A DNA stretch of 64,000 nt from Streptomyces sp. HUAS CB01 (GTDB lineage: Bacteria > Actinomycetota > Actinomycetes > Streptomycetales > Streptomycetaceae), in assembly GCF_030406905.1 (NCBI RefSeq), contig NZ_CP129137.1, positions 2,173,001-2,237,000 on the forward strand, in the 5' to 3' direction. Shown one piece after another: positions 35,056 to 43,912 of this stretch. The notes beneath the pieces were generated by a model that did no database searches, was not told where the DNA came from, and saw nothing but the letters and a program-made list of their open reading frames with translations. The stretch's first letter is position 1. The number at the start of each line of letters is the position of its first letter. The translations under genes and the position numbers were made by a program.

Positions 35056-35514
35056 GTGGCGGAAACACGTCCGCACATCACCGTCGGCCATCACGACCAG
35101 TACGGCGTCGTGGCGGCGACGTCCCACGACAACCACGTCGCCGAGCACATCCTGCGGCTCGTCGGCTTCGAGCGGCTGCCCGGCAGCACTCTGTACGGGC
35201 TGACCGATCCGCAGCGTGACCCAGTACGGCGCGGAGCGCAGGCAGTCCAGTCTCTGCGGGCCGCGCAGTACAGGGTCAAAGCCGATGTCGCGTACGACCT
35301 CCAGCCCCATACCCGGCTCGGCACGGGCCGGGGCCTCCTGGAGCGACTGGAGAAACCATCCGCCTCAACGGTGACGCCCTCGGCCCAGCAGCGTCGCTCC
35401 CAGGCCGCCACCGCCATCTCCCCGGCCCGCGCGGGTGCGCCGCCGGCGCGGCGCGCCGCCGTAGTCGAGTACCGCCCCGTCCCCTCCGCCCCGCAGCCGG
35501 TCCGCAGCCGTTAG
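35056..35514 (+). CDS. Accessory protein, paralogue family member 2
   Basis: This 152-residue protein consists almost only of the shared N-terminal domain (ITVGHHDQYGVVAAT, EHILRLVGF, LYGLTD, QYRVKADVAYD) plus a 55-residue Ala/Pro tail ending QPVRSR. It starts at a GTG. It is the minimal version of the domain and so helps define it: a compact alpha/beta unit with a repeated pattern of a glycine-valine turn, a helix ending in GF, and a short Tyr-x-Leu strand. The function is unknown. Confidence 0.6.
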   Translation: MAETRPHITVGHHDQYGVVAATSHDNHVAEHILRLVGFERLPGSTLYGLTDPQRDPVRRGAQAVQSLRAAQYRVKADVAYDLQPHTRLGTGRGLLERLEKPSASTVTPSAQQRRSQAATAISPARAGAPPARRAAVVEYRPVPSAPQPVRSR

Positions 35515-35540
35515 ACCGCACCCACCAAGGAGCCCACGCG

Positions 35541-36314
35541 ATGACTCTGCAACTCGAACCGGATGTCGCCTTCGGGATGCACCCCGACTACGGGGTGGCC
35601 GCCGCCGTCGCGGATGTCCGACCGTTCCTCGACGAGGTCCTGCGCAAGCACCACTTCCGCTACAGCGAGTACCTCGACGTCTACCTGCTGGCGGACAACA
35701 CGCCCCACAACACGGCGGTACGGACCGTGGCCAGGGCGACCCTCGAATTCCAGGACGCCGGTCTCTCCGTCGCAGCCGACCCGAGGATCATGATTCCACC
35801 GCCGGTCCCGACTCCGGACGGAGTGCCTGCGCGGGCGACACGGCCCGGCCAGTCCCTGACCGCGCTGACCGGCGAACTGCACGAGCTGCGGCGCGCGGCG
35901 GATGTCTCCGAGGTCCTGGGCGAGATCCTCGACGAGCACCACGGCGTCGTGCTCGACCTGGAGGAGTTCATCGACACGGCCGCCGCCTGGTGCGAGCGGC
36001 TCGACACCCCCAATGGTCACGAGCTGGGCCTTCATCTGCGCAGCATCGCCCATCATGTTGCCTTCCTCGGTGATCAGCTCGTCGGCGCCCAGCTCGAACT
36101 GGCCGTCATGCCCGACGTGACCCCCGAGAACGCTCCACCCCTGGCCGAGGTACCGCTGCCCGAGCGGCAGGAATGGCTCCGGGTCACGCACACCGCACGA
36201 GCGCGCGCCGCCATGGCGTCGTCCCCCAACCGCCCCGCCATCGCCCCGAAGCCGCTGGACGAGCGAGGGCCGCGGCTCCAGGCCGCGCCGCCCGCCCCGA
36301 GTCGTACGCGCTGA
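35541..36314 (+). CDS. Accessory protein, paralogue family member 3
   Basis: The 257 residues begin with the shared domain (VAFGMHPDYGVAAAV, EVLRKHHF, VYLLAD). A helical segment follows (about 110-220: LTGELHELRRAADVSEVLGEIL) and a tail from HTARARAAMA to APSRTR. The ATG has a perfect AAGGAG site. The helical segment resembles that of the proteins at 36861 and 41416, so these genes seem to have grown by duplication. Confidence 0.6.
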   Translation: MTLQLEPDVAFGMHPDYGVAAAVADVRPFLDEVLRKHHFRYSEYLDVYLLADNTPHNTAVRTVARATLEFQDAGLSVAADPRIMIPPPVPTPDGVPARATRPGQSLTALTGELHELRRAADVSEVLGEILDEHHGVVLDLEEFIDTAAAWCERLDTPNGHELGLHLRSIAHHVAFLGDQLVGAQLELAVMPDVTPENAPPLAEVPLPERQEWLRVTHTARARAAMASSPNRPAIAPKPLDERGPRLQAAPPAPSRTR

Positions 36315-36348
36315 TCCTCCCTTTCTCGACGTTCAAGGAGTCCGGCTC

Positions 36349-36846
36349 ATGGCCGTGAAGAAGTTCTGGGCCGTCGACCACGCTTGCGGTCACACGGTCG
36401 ACGCCGATCTGTCCGACCGTCCGGCCGACCGCCGTGCCGGATACGCCCGCTGGCTCGCCGGCCGGGACTGCCCCGACTGCTGGCGAGCCTCCCGCGCGGA
36501 GGCCACCGAGGCCACGGCCGAGTGGCTCGCGAAGCAGCGGGCGACCGAGCAGGCCGAGGCCGAGGCGTGGTCCGAGCAGTACCGCATGCCTCCGCTGGAC
36601 GGCACCGACCGCGCGGTCGCATGGGCCACCCGCTGTCGCCACCAGCTGGTCTCCTCCGCGTACACCGCGCTCGTCGTCGAAGGAACCACGAGCGAGGCGG
36701 AGTGGGAGGCCATCGAGGACGCCGTACGGCTGCTGACCCGCGCCGGCTGGTGGCTTGACCAGCGCGACGCCGACCCTGCGGACCTGCCCGAGCTGCTGGA
36801 CGCCGCCTCCGCGAGCGACCGGCCGACCGAGAACCCCTACTTCTGA
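36349..36846 (+). CDS. Zinc-ribbon-like conserved hypothetical protein
   Basis: This 165-residue protein has a possible N-terminal metal site HACGH...CPDCW (residues 11-45), followed by an Ala/Glu-rich helical region and a C-terminal helical bundle. AAGGAG precedes the ATG. It lies inside the run of paralogues but does not share their domain or tail. Similar proteins accompany Streptomyces plasmid and ICE transfer genes. The function is unknown. Confidence 0.55.
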   Translation: MAVKKFWAVDHACGHTVDADLSDRPADRRAGYARWLAGRDCPDCWRASRAEATEATAEWLAKQRATEQAEAEAWSEQYRMPPLDGTDRAVAWATRCRHQLVSSAYTALVVEGTTSEAEWEAIEDAVRLLTRAGWWLDQRDADPADLPELLDAASASDRPTENPYF

Positions 36847-36860
36847 ACGGACGCCCTGCG

Positions 36861-37568
36861 ATGCCCACCCCGCCCGACGTCGTCATCACGCGCCATCCGA
36901 CCGGCAATGTCATCGCCGAAGGCGGAGACGAACTCGCCTTCACTCTCCTCAAGCGCGCGGGCTTCGTCATCGAGACGACGCCGCGGTCCTTCTGGTACCG
37001 ATTGCCCTGGGACATGGGCGAAGCCCGTGAGAACCAGATGGCCAGCCACGCGGCCCGCATGCTCACCGCCGTCGGTTACCGCGTCGACCTCGGCCCCGAT
37101 CTGTACGTCGGCCCCCTCACCACGCCCTCCGATCCCCGGGGCACACGTGTCCACGGCCACCAGATCCTGCGGCTGACCGACGAACTCAACGGCGCCGAGA
37201 CGTACGCGACTGCGGCCAGCCTGACCGACCACGTCCTCGACCCCAACGACGGGGTCCTCGTCCGGCTCAGCGAGTTCTTCGAAGCCGCCGCCGAGCAGGC
37301 CAAGGCATCCGGGACCGACGCCAGCTGGGACCTGTCGTACGACTTCGCAGAAGCGGCGGCGACGCTCACCTCTCTCGGAGAGGACCTGCACGACACCGCC
37401 GACCAGCTGCGGGCGCTCGATCCGTCGACGAAACCGAGCTGGCAGGCGCGGGTCGCCAGCTACTACGCGACCGCCCCGGCCGCCCAGCGCACCGGAACGG
37501 CCGCCCTCACGCCTGAGGCGCCTGCTGCCGCTCCACCGCCCGCGGCCAGGCCGAACCGAACACGCTGA
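36861..37568 (+). CDS. Accessory protein, paralogue family member 4
   Basis: The 235 residues begin with the shared N-terminal domain (VVITRHPTGNVIAEG, LLKRAGF, FWYRLPW, GYRVDLGPDLY). A helical domain (about 100-195) with a paired Asp/Glu-rich helix follows, then a tail ending PAARPNRTR. The ribosome site is weak, and translation may be coupled to the gene 15 bp upstream. The function is unknown. Confidence 0.6.
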   Translation: MPTPPDVVITRHPTGNVIAEGGDELAFTLLKRAGFVIETTPRSFWYRLPWDMGEARENQMASHAARMLTAVGYRVDLGPDLYVGPLTTPSDPRGTRVHGHQILRLTDELNGAETYATAASLTDHVLDPNDGVLVRLSEFFEAAAEQAKASGTDASWDLSYDFAEAAATLTSLGEDLHDTADQLRALDPSTKPSWQARVASYYATAPAAQRTGTAALTPEAPAAAPPPAARPNRTR

Positions 37569-37597
37569 CCAATCCCCCTCATCAGAAAGGCCGTTGC

Positions 37598-38035
37598 ATG
37601 TCCTTCCTGCACGAAGAGTACGGAACCGACGCCGAGATCTACCGCAAGCCGTACAGCAGCGAGGTGATCGCCGATTGCGGCGACCCGAGCGCCCACGAGG
37701 TGCTTGCCACGTGCGGCTTCGTGAAGCAGACCGTCCCGCCGCACTACGTCTGGCACCAGCTCCCCGAGGGACTGTCCGAGGAGGAACAGAAGCGGAGCGC
37801 CACGCGCGCCGCGTGCCTCCTGCGCGCACAGGGCTTCGACGCGAACGTCGCCCAGGACCTGATCTCCGAGGAAGCCGTCACCGCCGTACGCGAAGAGGTC
37901 CGGCGACGCCGGATCAGCGGCGCGGCCACGTCATCCTCGCCGACCGCCGGCCCGGTCGCGCCACCGGCACGCCCGGACACCACAGCCCCGGCATCGCCCG
38001 CCGTTCCCTCCACCTCCGCCCACCACAGCCGCTAG
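37598..38035 (+). CDS. Accessory protein, paralogue family member 5
   Basis: This 145-residue protein contains the shared domain (IYRKPYSSEVIADCG, EVLATCGF, VWHQLPEG, AACLLRAQGFDA) with little else, and a Pro/Ser tail ending SAHHSR. A ribosome site (AAAGG) precedes the ATG. It is the last of the set, immediately before the VirD4-type coupling protein gene. Confidence 0.6.
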   Translation: MSFLHEEYGTDAEIYRKPYSSEVIADCGDPSAHEVLATCGFVKQTVPPHYVWHQLPEGLSEEEQKRSATRAACLLRAQGFDANVAQDLISEEAVTAVREEVRRRRISGAATSSSPTAGPVAPPARPDTTAPASPAVPSTSAHHSR

Positions 38036-38112
38036 GAGCCCCTCGTGATCACCAGAAGAACCCGCCGGCCCCAGCCCATCGCCCCTCTCGCACCACGTAA
38101 CGGGACCGCGCC

Positions 38113-39906
38113 TTGTCTCCTGCACGCACCAGCACACCCTCGACCACCACCGGCACCGACTTCCTGCTGTACCTGATGCTGTCCGTCGCCGGCCTCGGCA
38201 TGGGGGCCGGGACGCTGGCCTGGTTGTTCGGCAACACCGCCAACACCCTCACCAGGTCCGGCCCCTGGGCCCCGTACGAACCCACCGACGCGCTGCTCCA
38301 GCCCCACGAGGTCTGGCCGCACCTTTCGCAGGCCGTCCTCGTCGGCGCCTGCTATGTCCTGCCCGCACTCGTACTCCTGGCCGCCGCGCTGCTCGGCGCG
38401 AAGGTGTGGCTGCGGCTACGCGGCAACCCCAAGGGACTGGCCGACCAACGCGATCTCGCCGACCTGATGCCCAAGAAGATCGCGGTCAAGGCCATCGATC
38501 TCCGCCCGAGTCTCAAGGGCACCAAGCCCAAGGACGTCGTACCCGACGACCGCGGTGTTCTGCTCGGCACGCTCGCGCCCGGCGCGCGCGAGGTCCGCTC
38601 CTCGTGGGAGGATGTGATCCTGGCGATCATGGCGCCCCGGTCCGGTAAGACCTCCGGTCTGGCGATCCCGGCGATCCTGCGCGCGCCCGGACCGGTGCTG
38701 CTGACCTCCAACAAGGCTGCCCGCGACGCCTACACCGCCACGCTCGCTGCCCGCGCCGACGTCGGCACAGTCTGGACGCTCGATCCGCAGCAGATCGCCC
38801 ACGCGCCCCAGACGATGTGGTGGGACATCCTCGCCGACGCCCACGATCTCGCCGGGGCCCGTCGTCTGGCCGGGCACTTCGTGACCGCCTCCGTGGACGA
38901 GTCGAACGCGGGCGACTTCTGGTCCACCGCCGCCGCGAACACGCTCACCGCGCTGTTCCTCGCCGCTGCCCGCGACCGGCGGCCGATCACCGACGTCCTG
39001 GCCTGGCTCGCCTCACCGGCCGACCGCACCCCCATCGACCTGCTCCAGGACGCCGGACTCGACGGCGTCGCCGCCCAGCTCCAGGGCACCGTGGCCGGCG
39101 CCGTCGAGACCCGCGACGGCATCTTCGAGACCGCGCGGCAGTACGCAAGCTGCCTGCTCGACCCGGCCATCGCCGCCTGGGTCACGCCGCCCAGCGGCCT
39201 CGGCAAGGTCCGCGAGTTCAAGCCGGGGGCGTTTGCCACCAGCAAGGACACGCTGTTCCTGCTGTCCAAGGACGGCGGCGGCTCCGCCTCGGCGATCATC
39301 GCCGCCGCTGCCGACGCGGTGATGCGCGCCGCAGTCATCCAGGCCGAGCGTGACGGCGGGCGACTCGACGCCCCACTGCTCGCGATCCTCGACGAGGCCG
39401 CCAACGTGTGCAAGATCGCCGACCTGCCGGACCTGTACTCGCACCTCGGCTCCCGGGGCGTCATCCCGATCACGATCCTGCAGTCCTACCGCCAGGGGGT
39501 CCGGGTCTGGGGGGAGGCCGGGATGGATGCCCTGTGGTCCGCCGCGACAATCAAGCTCGTCGGCTCGGGCATCGACGACGCCGACTTCGCGGACAAGCTC
39601 AGCCGTCTGGTGGGCGACCACGACGTCCGTACGGTCTCGGTCTCCACCAGCGAGTCGGGCAAGTCCACATCGGTCTCCATGCGCCAGGAGCGCGTGCTGC
39701 CGGCCGACGCGATCCGCGCCCTACGCAAGGGCTCCGCGCTGCTGCTGGCCACTGGCATCCGCCCCGCGCTCCTCGACCTCAAGCCCTGGTACCGGGAGCC
39801 GAACGCCGACCGGCTCGGCGCCGCGTCCGCCCAGGAGACCGCGGCGATCACTGAGCGCGCGCTGGCCAAGAGCCTGCGCCGCGACGACTTCGGTCCGGCC
39901 GCATGA
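38113..39906 (+). CDS. VirD4/TraG-type conjugative coupling protein
   Basis: This 597-residue membrane ATPase brings the relaxase-DNA complex to the T4SS. Two N-terminal transmembrane helices (about 17-40 and 72-95) precede the soluble domain with Walker A MAPRSGKTSGLA (about 180), Walker B LLAILDEAAN (about 425) and an all-alpha region, followed by the C-terminal TraM-recognition-like end. The start is TTG: an in-frame stop 15 bases upstream leaves no earlier start, and there is no clear ribosome site. Its presence, with a relaxase, shows single-strand conjugation. Confidence 0.88.
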   Translation: MSPARTSTPSTTTGTDFLLYLMLSVAGLGMGAGTLAWLFGNTANTLTRSGPWAPYEPTDALLQPHEVWPHLSQAVLVGACYVLPALVLLAAALLGAKVWLRLRGNPKGLADQRDLADLMPKKIAVKAIDLRPSLKGTKPKDVVPDDRGVLLGTLAPGAREVRSSWEDVILAIMAPRSGKTSGLAIPAILRAPGPVLLTSNKAARDAYTATLAARADVGTVWTLDPQQIAHAPQTMWWDILADAHDLAGARRLAGHFVTASVDESNAGDFWSTAAANTLTALFLAAARDRRPITDVLAWLASPADRTPIDLLQDAGLDGVAAQLQGTVAGAVETRDGIFETARQYASCLLDPAIAAWVTPPSGLGKVREFKPGAFATSKDTLFLLSKDGGGSASAIIAAAADAVMRAAVIQAERDGGRLDAPLLAILDEAANVCKIADLPDLYSHLGSRGVIPITILQSYRQGVRVWGEAGMDALWSAATIKLVGSGIDDADFADKLSRLVGDHDVRTVSVSTSESGKSTSVSMRQERVLPADAIRALRKGSALLLATGIRPALLDLKPWYREPNADRLGAASAQETAAITERALAKSLRRDDFGPAA

Positions 39907-40007
39907 CCTCGGTGCTGCCAGGTTCCCGGCTGGCGAGACGCGACGGCGCACACCCCGGCCGCCCCTCCTCCCTCCGGGCTCTCGCCCCGTCCTCTTGAGG
40001 TGTCCCT

Positions 40008-40244
40008 ATGTCCCACCCTGTCCCGTCCTGGGCCTGCGTCCGCCGGTCCGAACGCCTCGCCGGCACACCCGCCGTACGGCGCGGTGCCAGTTGGTGGCTC
40101 GTGTCCCCCTCCGGCTCCCTGCTCGCCCAGGACCCCGTCTTCACCGGTGAACTGGACCGCTTCGCCGCCGACCTGGCCGCCGCCGACTGCGCTGTCGCCG
40201 CGATCCGGGCCCAGGACACGGCCGCATTCGAGGTTCGGTCGTGA
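40008..40244 (+). CDS. Small conserved hypothetical protein
   Basis: This 78-residue protein (MSHPVPSWACVRRSERLAG...) has a predicted beta-rich start (ASWWLVSPSGSLLAQD) and a helical end. A TTGAGGTG site precedes the ATG. The stop overlaps the GTG of the next gene (GTGA), so the two are coupled. The function is unknown. Confidence 0.55.
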   Translation: MSHPVPSWACVRRSERLAGTPAVRRGASWWLVSPSGSLLAQDPVFTGELDRFAADLAAADCAVAAIRAQDTAAFEVRS

Positions 40245-41419
40245 CGCCACTCGTCCACGCCGAGCAGGCCGTGCTCGGCGCGGTCCTCCTGGAGCCCGGC
40301 CAGCTCGACCGGCTCACGCCCTGGCTGCGGCCGGAACACTTCTCCCGTCCCGCGCACACGTCGATCTACGCCGCGATGCTCCAGCTCAGGGCCGAAGGTC
40401 ACCCAGCTGCAGCCACGAAGGCCGGCGCTCCCGTCCCGCTGGCCTGGGTGACCGACACGCTACGGGAGGCGGGCACACGAACCCGCGGGCTCACCGCCTC
40501 GTACCTGCACTCCCTCGCGTCGGCATGCCCGCGGCCCGGTCACGGCCCGGTGTACGGGCGGATGGTGCTGGAAGGTGCCATCCACCGCAGCGTGGCCCAG
40601 CACGCCGCCCGTCTCCACCAGGCCGCGCTCGCCGACAGCCGGACCGGCACCGTGGAAGAGACGCTGCACCACGCCCAGGTCCTGAACGACGTACTCGCCG
40701 ACCTGGCTCGCGGCTGGGGCACCGAGGCACGTCCCGTGCAACCGCCCACCGCGCACGAGCCCAAGGCCGAGCGCCTTCAGCCGGCAGGCGAGCAGGTCCT
40801 GGCCGACGAGGAGTTCCTCCTCGGCTGCCTCACCTCCCGCCCCGACCAGTTGCTCGGCCTGGTGCGCTGGCTCCGCCCCGGCGACTTCGCCGACCCGGGC
40901 CATCAGCAGATCTACCGCGCGTTGGGGGCCCTGCACCATCGCGGCGAACCCATCGACCAGCTGACTGTGCTGTGGGAGACCCAGCGTCGCGGCGCTCTCA
41001 CCAAGGGGACGCTCGACACCGAGCGGGTGAGGCGGATCTGCGATCCGCTCGTGGGCGGAGCCGCCGAACACTTCGGCGAGCAGGTCGTCAACGCCTCCCT
41101 CCTCCGCACGGCCGCCTCGTCGGCCCGGCAGGTCGGCGCCTTGGCCGACCGCGACGCGCTCGCGCCCGGGCAGCTCATCGGCTACGCCCTGCACGCACTC
41201 GAACCGCTGGAAGACGTACGCCGCCGCCTGCGCCTCGCACACGAAGCCGAACCCGAGCCGAGGCGACCGACCAGCCGACCCGGTGCGCCCCAGCCTGCCG
41301 CCCGCATCGACGCCGCCCGCGCCCGCAGCCGCCTCGCGAACACCACGGCCCCCGCAGCAGTGGCCGCCGCCTCCTGCGCCGCGCTCCCCGACCGACGCAA
41401 TCATCGGAGCCCGTCATGA
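40241..41419 (+). CDS. Tandem DnaB N-terminal-domain protein without helicase domain
   Basis: This 392-residue protein contains two copies of the DnaB N-terminal domain: residues 5-60 (HAEQAVLGAVLLEP, RPEHFSRPAHTSIYAAM) and 185-260 (ADEEFLLGCLTSRP, RPGDFADPGHQQIYRAL). In replicative helicases this domain forms the collar and contacts primase. No RecA-type ATPase, Walker A or KOW motif follows; instead there is a basic tail with DAARARS. It could interact with host primase or DnaB to steer replication of transferred DNA. Start and stop overlap both neighbours. Confidence 0.75.
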   Translation: MTPLVHAEQAVLGAVLLEPGQLDRLTPWLRPEHFSRPAHTSIYAAMLQLRAEGHPAAATKAGAPVPLAWVTDTLREAGTRTRGLTASYLHSLASACPRPGHGPVYGRMVLEGAIHRSVAQHAARLHQAALADSRTGTVEETLHHAQVLNDVLADLARGWGTEARPVQPPTAHEPKAERLQPAGEQVLADEEFLLGCLTSRPDQLLGLVRWLRPGDFADPGHQQIYRALGALHHRGEPIDQLTVLWETQRRGALTKGTLDTERVRRICDPLVGGAAEHFGEQVVNASLLRTAASSARQVGALADRDALAPGQLIGYALHALEPLEDVRRRLRLAHEAEPEPRRPTSRPGAPQPAARIDAARARSRLANTTAPAAVAAASCAALPDRRNHRSPS

Positions 41420-42018
41420 CCGACCACACCGGCCGCGCCGGCCTGGAGAGGGACGAACTGTACGCGGTGGCCCGCGAGTTCGAGGAGGCCCGCCATGCGA
41501 TCGTCGGGTCGTACACCACGAACTCCCTGCCCGACCTCGTCACCGCGTCCCACCACCTCACCGCGCTGACGGGACTGGTCAAGGACCTGTCGGACGAAGT
41601 CCTCTTCCGCGCCACCGACAACGACCCGGGCCTCGACTTCGGCCCGGTCATCGCCGCGTACACCAGCGCGTCCGCCCCGGCGGGACGCGCAGTGAACAAC
41701 TACACCGAAGCCTTCGAACAGCTCGGATTCCTGCGCAGGTACGCGGAAGCCCCACCATCAGCGGACCTTCGCGACGCCCGCCAGGCCGCGTTCGGTGTCG
41801 CACAGGACCGGCTGGACCTCACCGTGGACTCGCTGCAGGAAACGGTCGGCGCCCTGCGGCACGCGGCCGACCGGATCGACGGCACCCCGCCTCGCGTCCT
41901 CGCCGCGCTCAGCCGCTCGGCACGCCCAGCGAACTCGATCTACCGCGTCCCGGCCAAGGTCCCCGCGACCGAGCCGACCCGTCTCGCGTACATGCCGGTG
42001 TCCCGCCATGCGCGCTGA
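41416..42018 (+). CDS. Helical hypothetical protein with basic C-terminal tail
   Basis: This 200-residue, soluble, alpha-helical protein (ELYAVAREFEEARHAIVGSY, ALTGLVKDLSDEV) has a two-helix pattern resembling the helical segment of the proteins at 35541 and 36861. The tail contains LSRSARPANS and ends VSRHAR. The ATG overlaps the preceding stop (ATGA) and its own stop lies 11 bases inside the methylase gene. The function is unknown. Confidence 0.55.
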   Translation: MTDHTGRAGLERDELYAVAREFEEARHAIVGSYTTNSLPDLVTASHHLTALTGLVKDLSDEVLFRATDNDPGLDFGPVIAAYTSASAPAGRAVNNYTEAFEQLGFLRRYAEAPPSADLRDARQAAFGVAQDRLDLTVDSLQETVGALRHAADRIDGTPPRVLAALSRSARPANSIYRVPAKVPATEPTRLAYMPVSRHAR

Positions 42019-43211
42019 CCTTCAGGCAGCGGCACCGGGGCCGTCGATCGGGAGTCTGTGTTCCGGGTACGGCGGTCTGGATCTCGGCGTCCAGGCCGTC
42101 CTCGGTGGAACGATCGCCTGGCATGCCGAGGTCGATCCGGGCCCGGCCCGGATCCTGTCCCGCCACTGGCCCGGCGTGCCGAACCTCGGCGATATCACGG
42201 CCGTGAACTGGGCCGATGTCCCGGAGGTGTGCGTCCTGACGGCCGGGTTCCCCTGTCAAAGACGTCTCGGTCGCCGGCCGCCGCGCCGGGCTGGCTGACG
42301 GCACCCGGTCCGGTCTGTGGCTGAACATCGTCCGCGCAGTCGAAGCCCTCAACCCATGCCTGGTGGTCATCGAGAATGTCCGAGGACTCCTCACCTCCCC
42401 CGCCGGTTCCCCTGGCGACGTGGAACCCTGTCCGTGGTGTCTGGGAGACGCCGCAGGCCAGCCTGCTGTGCGCGCACTCGGTGCCGTACTCGGCTCCTTG
42501 GCCGACCTCCGGTTCGATGCGCGCTGGTGCGTGCTTCGCGCCTCTGACGTCGGAGCCCCGCACCGTCGCGAGCGGATCTTCCTCGTCGCCTGGCCCGCCT
42601 GGCGGACCGCCTCTGCTGAAGACGCCGACGAGCAACCTGGCGACGAACGGTGGCAGTCAGCACCCGACCAAGAGGAAACAGGGCGGGCACGGTCCGAATC
42701 TGGCGGACGAGGTGGAGTGGTTGTTGCCGACGCCGAAGGCGTCGGACGGCACCAAGGGGTCACCCAACCAGCGTCACGGAAACGGGGACCTGACGCTGCC
42801 CTCGGCGGCGGCCCGATTGCTGCCGACCCCACGGGCGAGCGACACCGGCACTCCAGGACGCCGACCGGGCACGGGCTTCCGGCCCCCGCTCTCGGCGGTG
42901 GTGCTTCCCTTGTTCGCCCCTCAGCCGTCGACGGACAGGGAACGTGGGGCCCGTACGCCGCCGCCGTCGCCCGATGGGAGAGGGCCACGCGCCCGGCGCC
43001 CCGGCCGACCGACGACGCGGGGCGCCTCAGCCCGCTGTTCGTGGAGTGGATGCAAGGGCTTGAACCGGGCTGGGTAACGGCCACTCCGGGACTGGGACGC
43101 CCAGCCCAACTATCCGCTCTGGGCAACGGAGTCGTGCCGCAGCAAGCGGCTCGCGCGCTGGAGATCCTCGCTCCTCCCGTCGCGGTGTGCAGCCATCACG
43201 GCTCGCGGTGA
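42008..43211 (+). pseudogene. Frameshifted C5-cytosine DNA methyltransferase
   Basis: All parts of a C5 methylase are present but in shifting frames. Motif I (SLCSGYGGLDLG) and the catalytic loop GFPCQ lie in the first frame. Directly after PCQ, an extra A in the AAA run at 42258-42260 throws it out of frame; the continuation DVSVAGRRAGLADG, VIENVRG and PHRRERIFLVAW is one frame over. Near 42600 the target-recognition region (TPTSNLATNGGSQHP, LLPTPKASDG, GDLTLPSAAA) moves to the third frame, and near 42920-42950 the end (WGPYAAAVARWE, LSALGNGVVPQQAA) returns to the second. Three shifts indicate a decayed gene rather than programmed frameshifting. Confidence 0.75.
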
Positions 43212-43305
43212 ACGGCACTCTCTACACCGGATTCCCGGCCTGGCCAAACCTGGTTTTCTCCGGATCCTCGCCACCCCAACCACCCGATCTTGCGGAGGGG
43301 TAGCG

Positions 43306-43911
43306 ATGGCTGAACCCGCTCAGGACAGCGAGCCGATACGCGTGGCGGACCACGATCTGGACGATCTGGTCGCCACGGTCACGAGGCTGGTCGCGGAGAG
43401 CCGTAAGCAGGGCGAGACGCTCGCCCGGCTCATCGACGACGCCCCGCCCTCGGACGACGAGGGCGGGGAAGCCGGGCACGGTCCCGCTGAGGGCTCGGCC
43501 GCCGACGCGGCGGCGGCCGAGCCGGACGGCTCACAGGAACGGCCCGCGTCTGCCTTCATCCTGGCGTTCGACGGTACGGCGTACGCCGAGGAGCTCGCGG
43601 CGCTGACGCGTTGGGTGCACGACCTGCTGCTGCCGGTCTACGGGCGGGAGATCACCACCGGCCGCCCGTGGTGCCAGCAGTGGCAGGAGCATCCCGAGGC
43701 CGTGGCCCGCCTGCATGCCCTGTGGCTGGCCTGGCAACAGCTCACCGACGCCGAGGCCGGCCTGACGGGTCCATCGACGTGGCACCGCGACCATCTCGAC
43801 CCGACCCTGCTCCAACTCCGCATGCCCGACGGCCCGTTCGGCGCGTGCACCACCAGCCCGACCCGCCCCAACCACCGGCTCCTGGCCTCGCCCGAGCCCG
43901 CGGGAGCCTGA
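43306..43911 (+). CDS. DUF4913 domain protein
   Basis: This 201-residue protein has an acidic, Asp/Glu/Ala-rich N-terminal half (to about 80) with a short coiled coil. The C-terminal domain matches DUF4913: WVHDLLLPVYGR, WCQQWQEHPEAVARLHALWLAW, HRDHLDPTLLQL and GPFGACTTS. This family is common on actinobacterial plasmids, phages and ICEs and has no known activity. The ATG follows GGAGGGG with 6-base spacing. It is the first intact gene after the broken methylase. Confidence 0.75.
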   Translation: MAEPAQDSEPIRVADHDLDDLVATVTRLVAESRKQGETLARLIDDAPPSDDEGGEAGHGPAEGSAADAAAAEPDGSQERPASAFILAFDGTAYAEELAALTRWVHDLLLPVYGREITTGRPWCQQWQEHPEAVARLHALWLAWQQLTDAEAGLTGPSTWHRDHLDPTLLQLRMPDGPFGACTTSPTRPNHRLLASPEPAGA

Positions 43912-43912
43912 C

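Noticed and set aside
38045..38176. A 43-codon GTG frame with AGGAG overlapping the start of the VirD4-type gene
   Set aside because: The ribosome site is good but the peptide has no features and is out of frame with the coupling protein; it might be a leader, but evidence is too thin to list.
42008..43211. Programmed frameshifting in the C5 methylase gene
   Set aside because: Three separate frame changes are needed, with no conserved slippery site and structure at each; decay is simpler.
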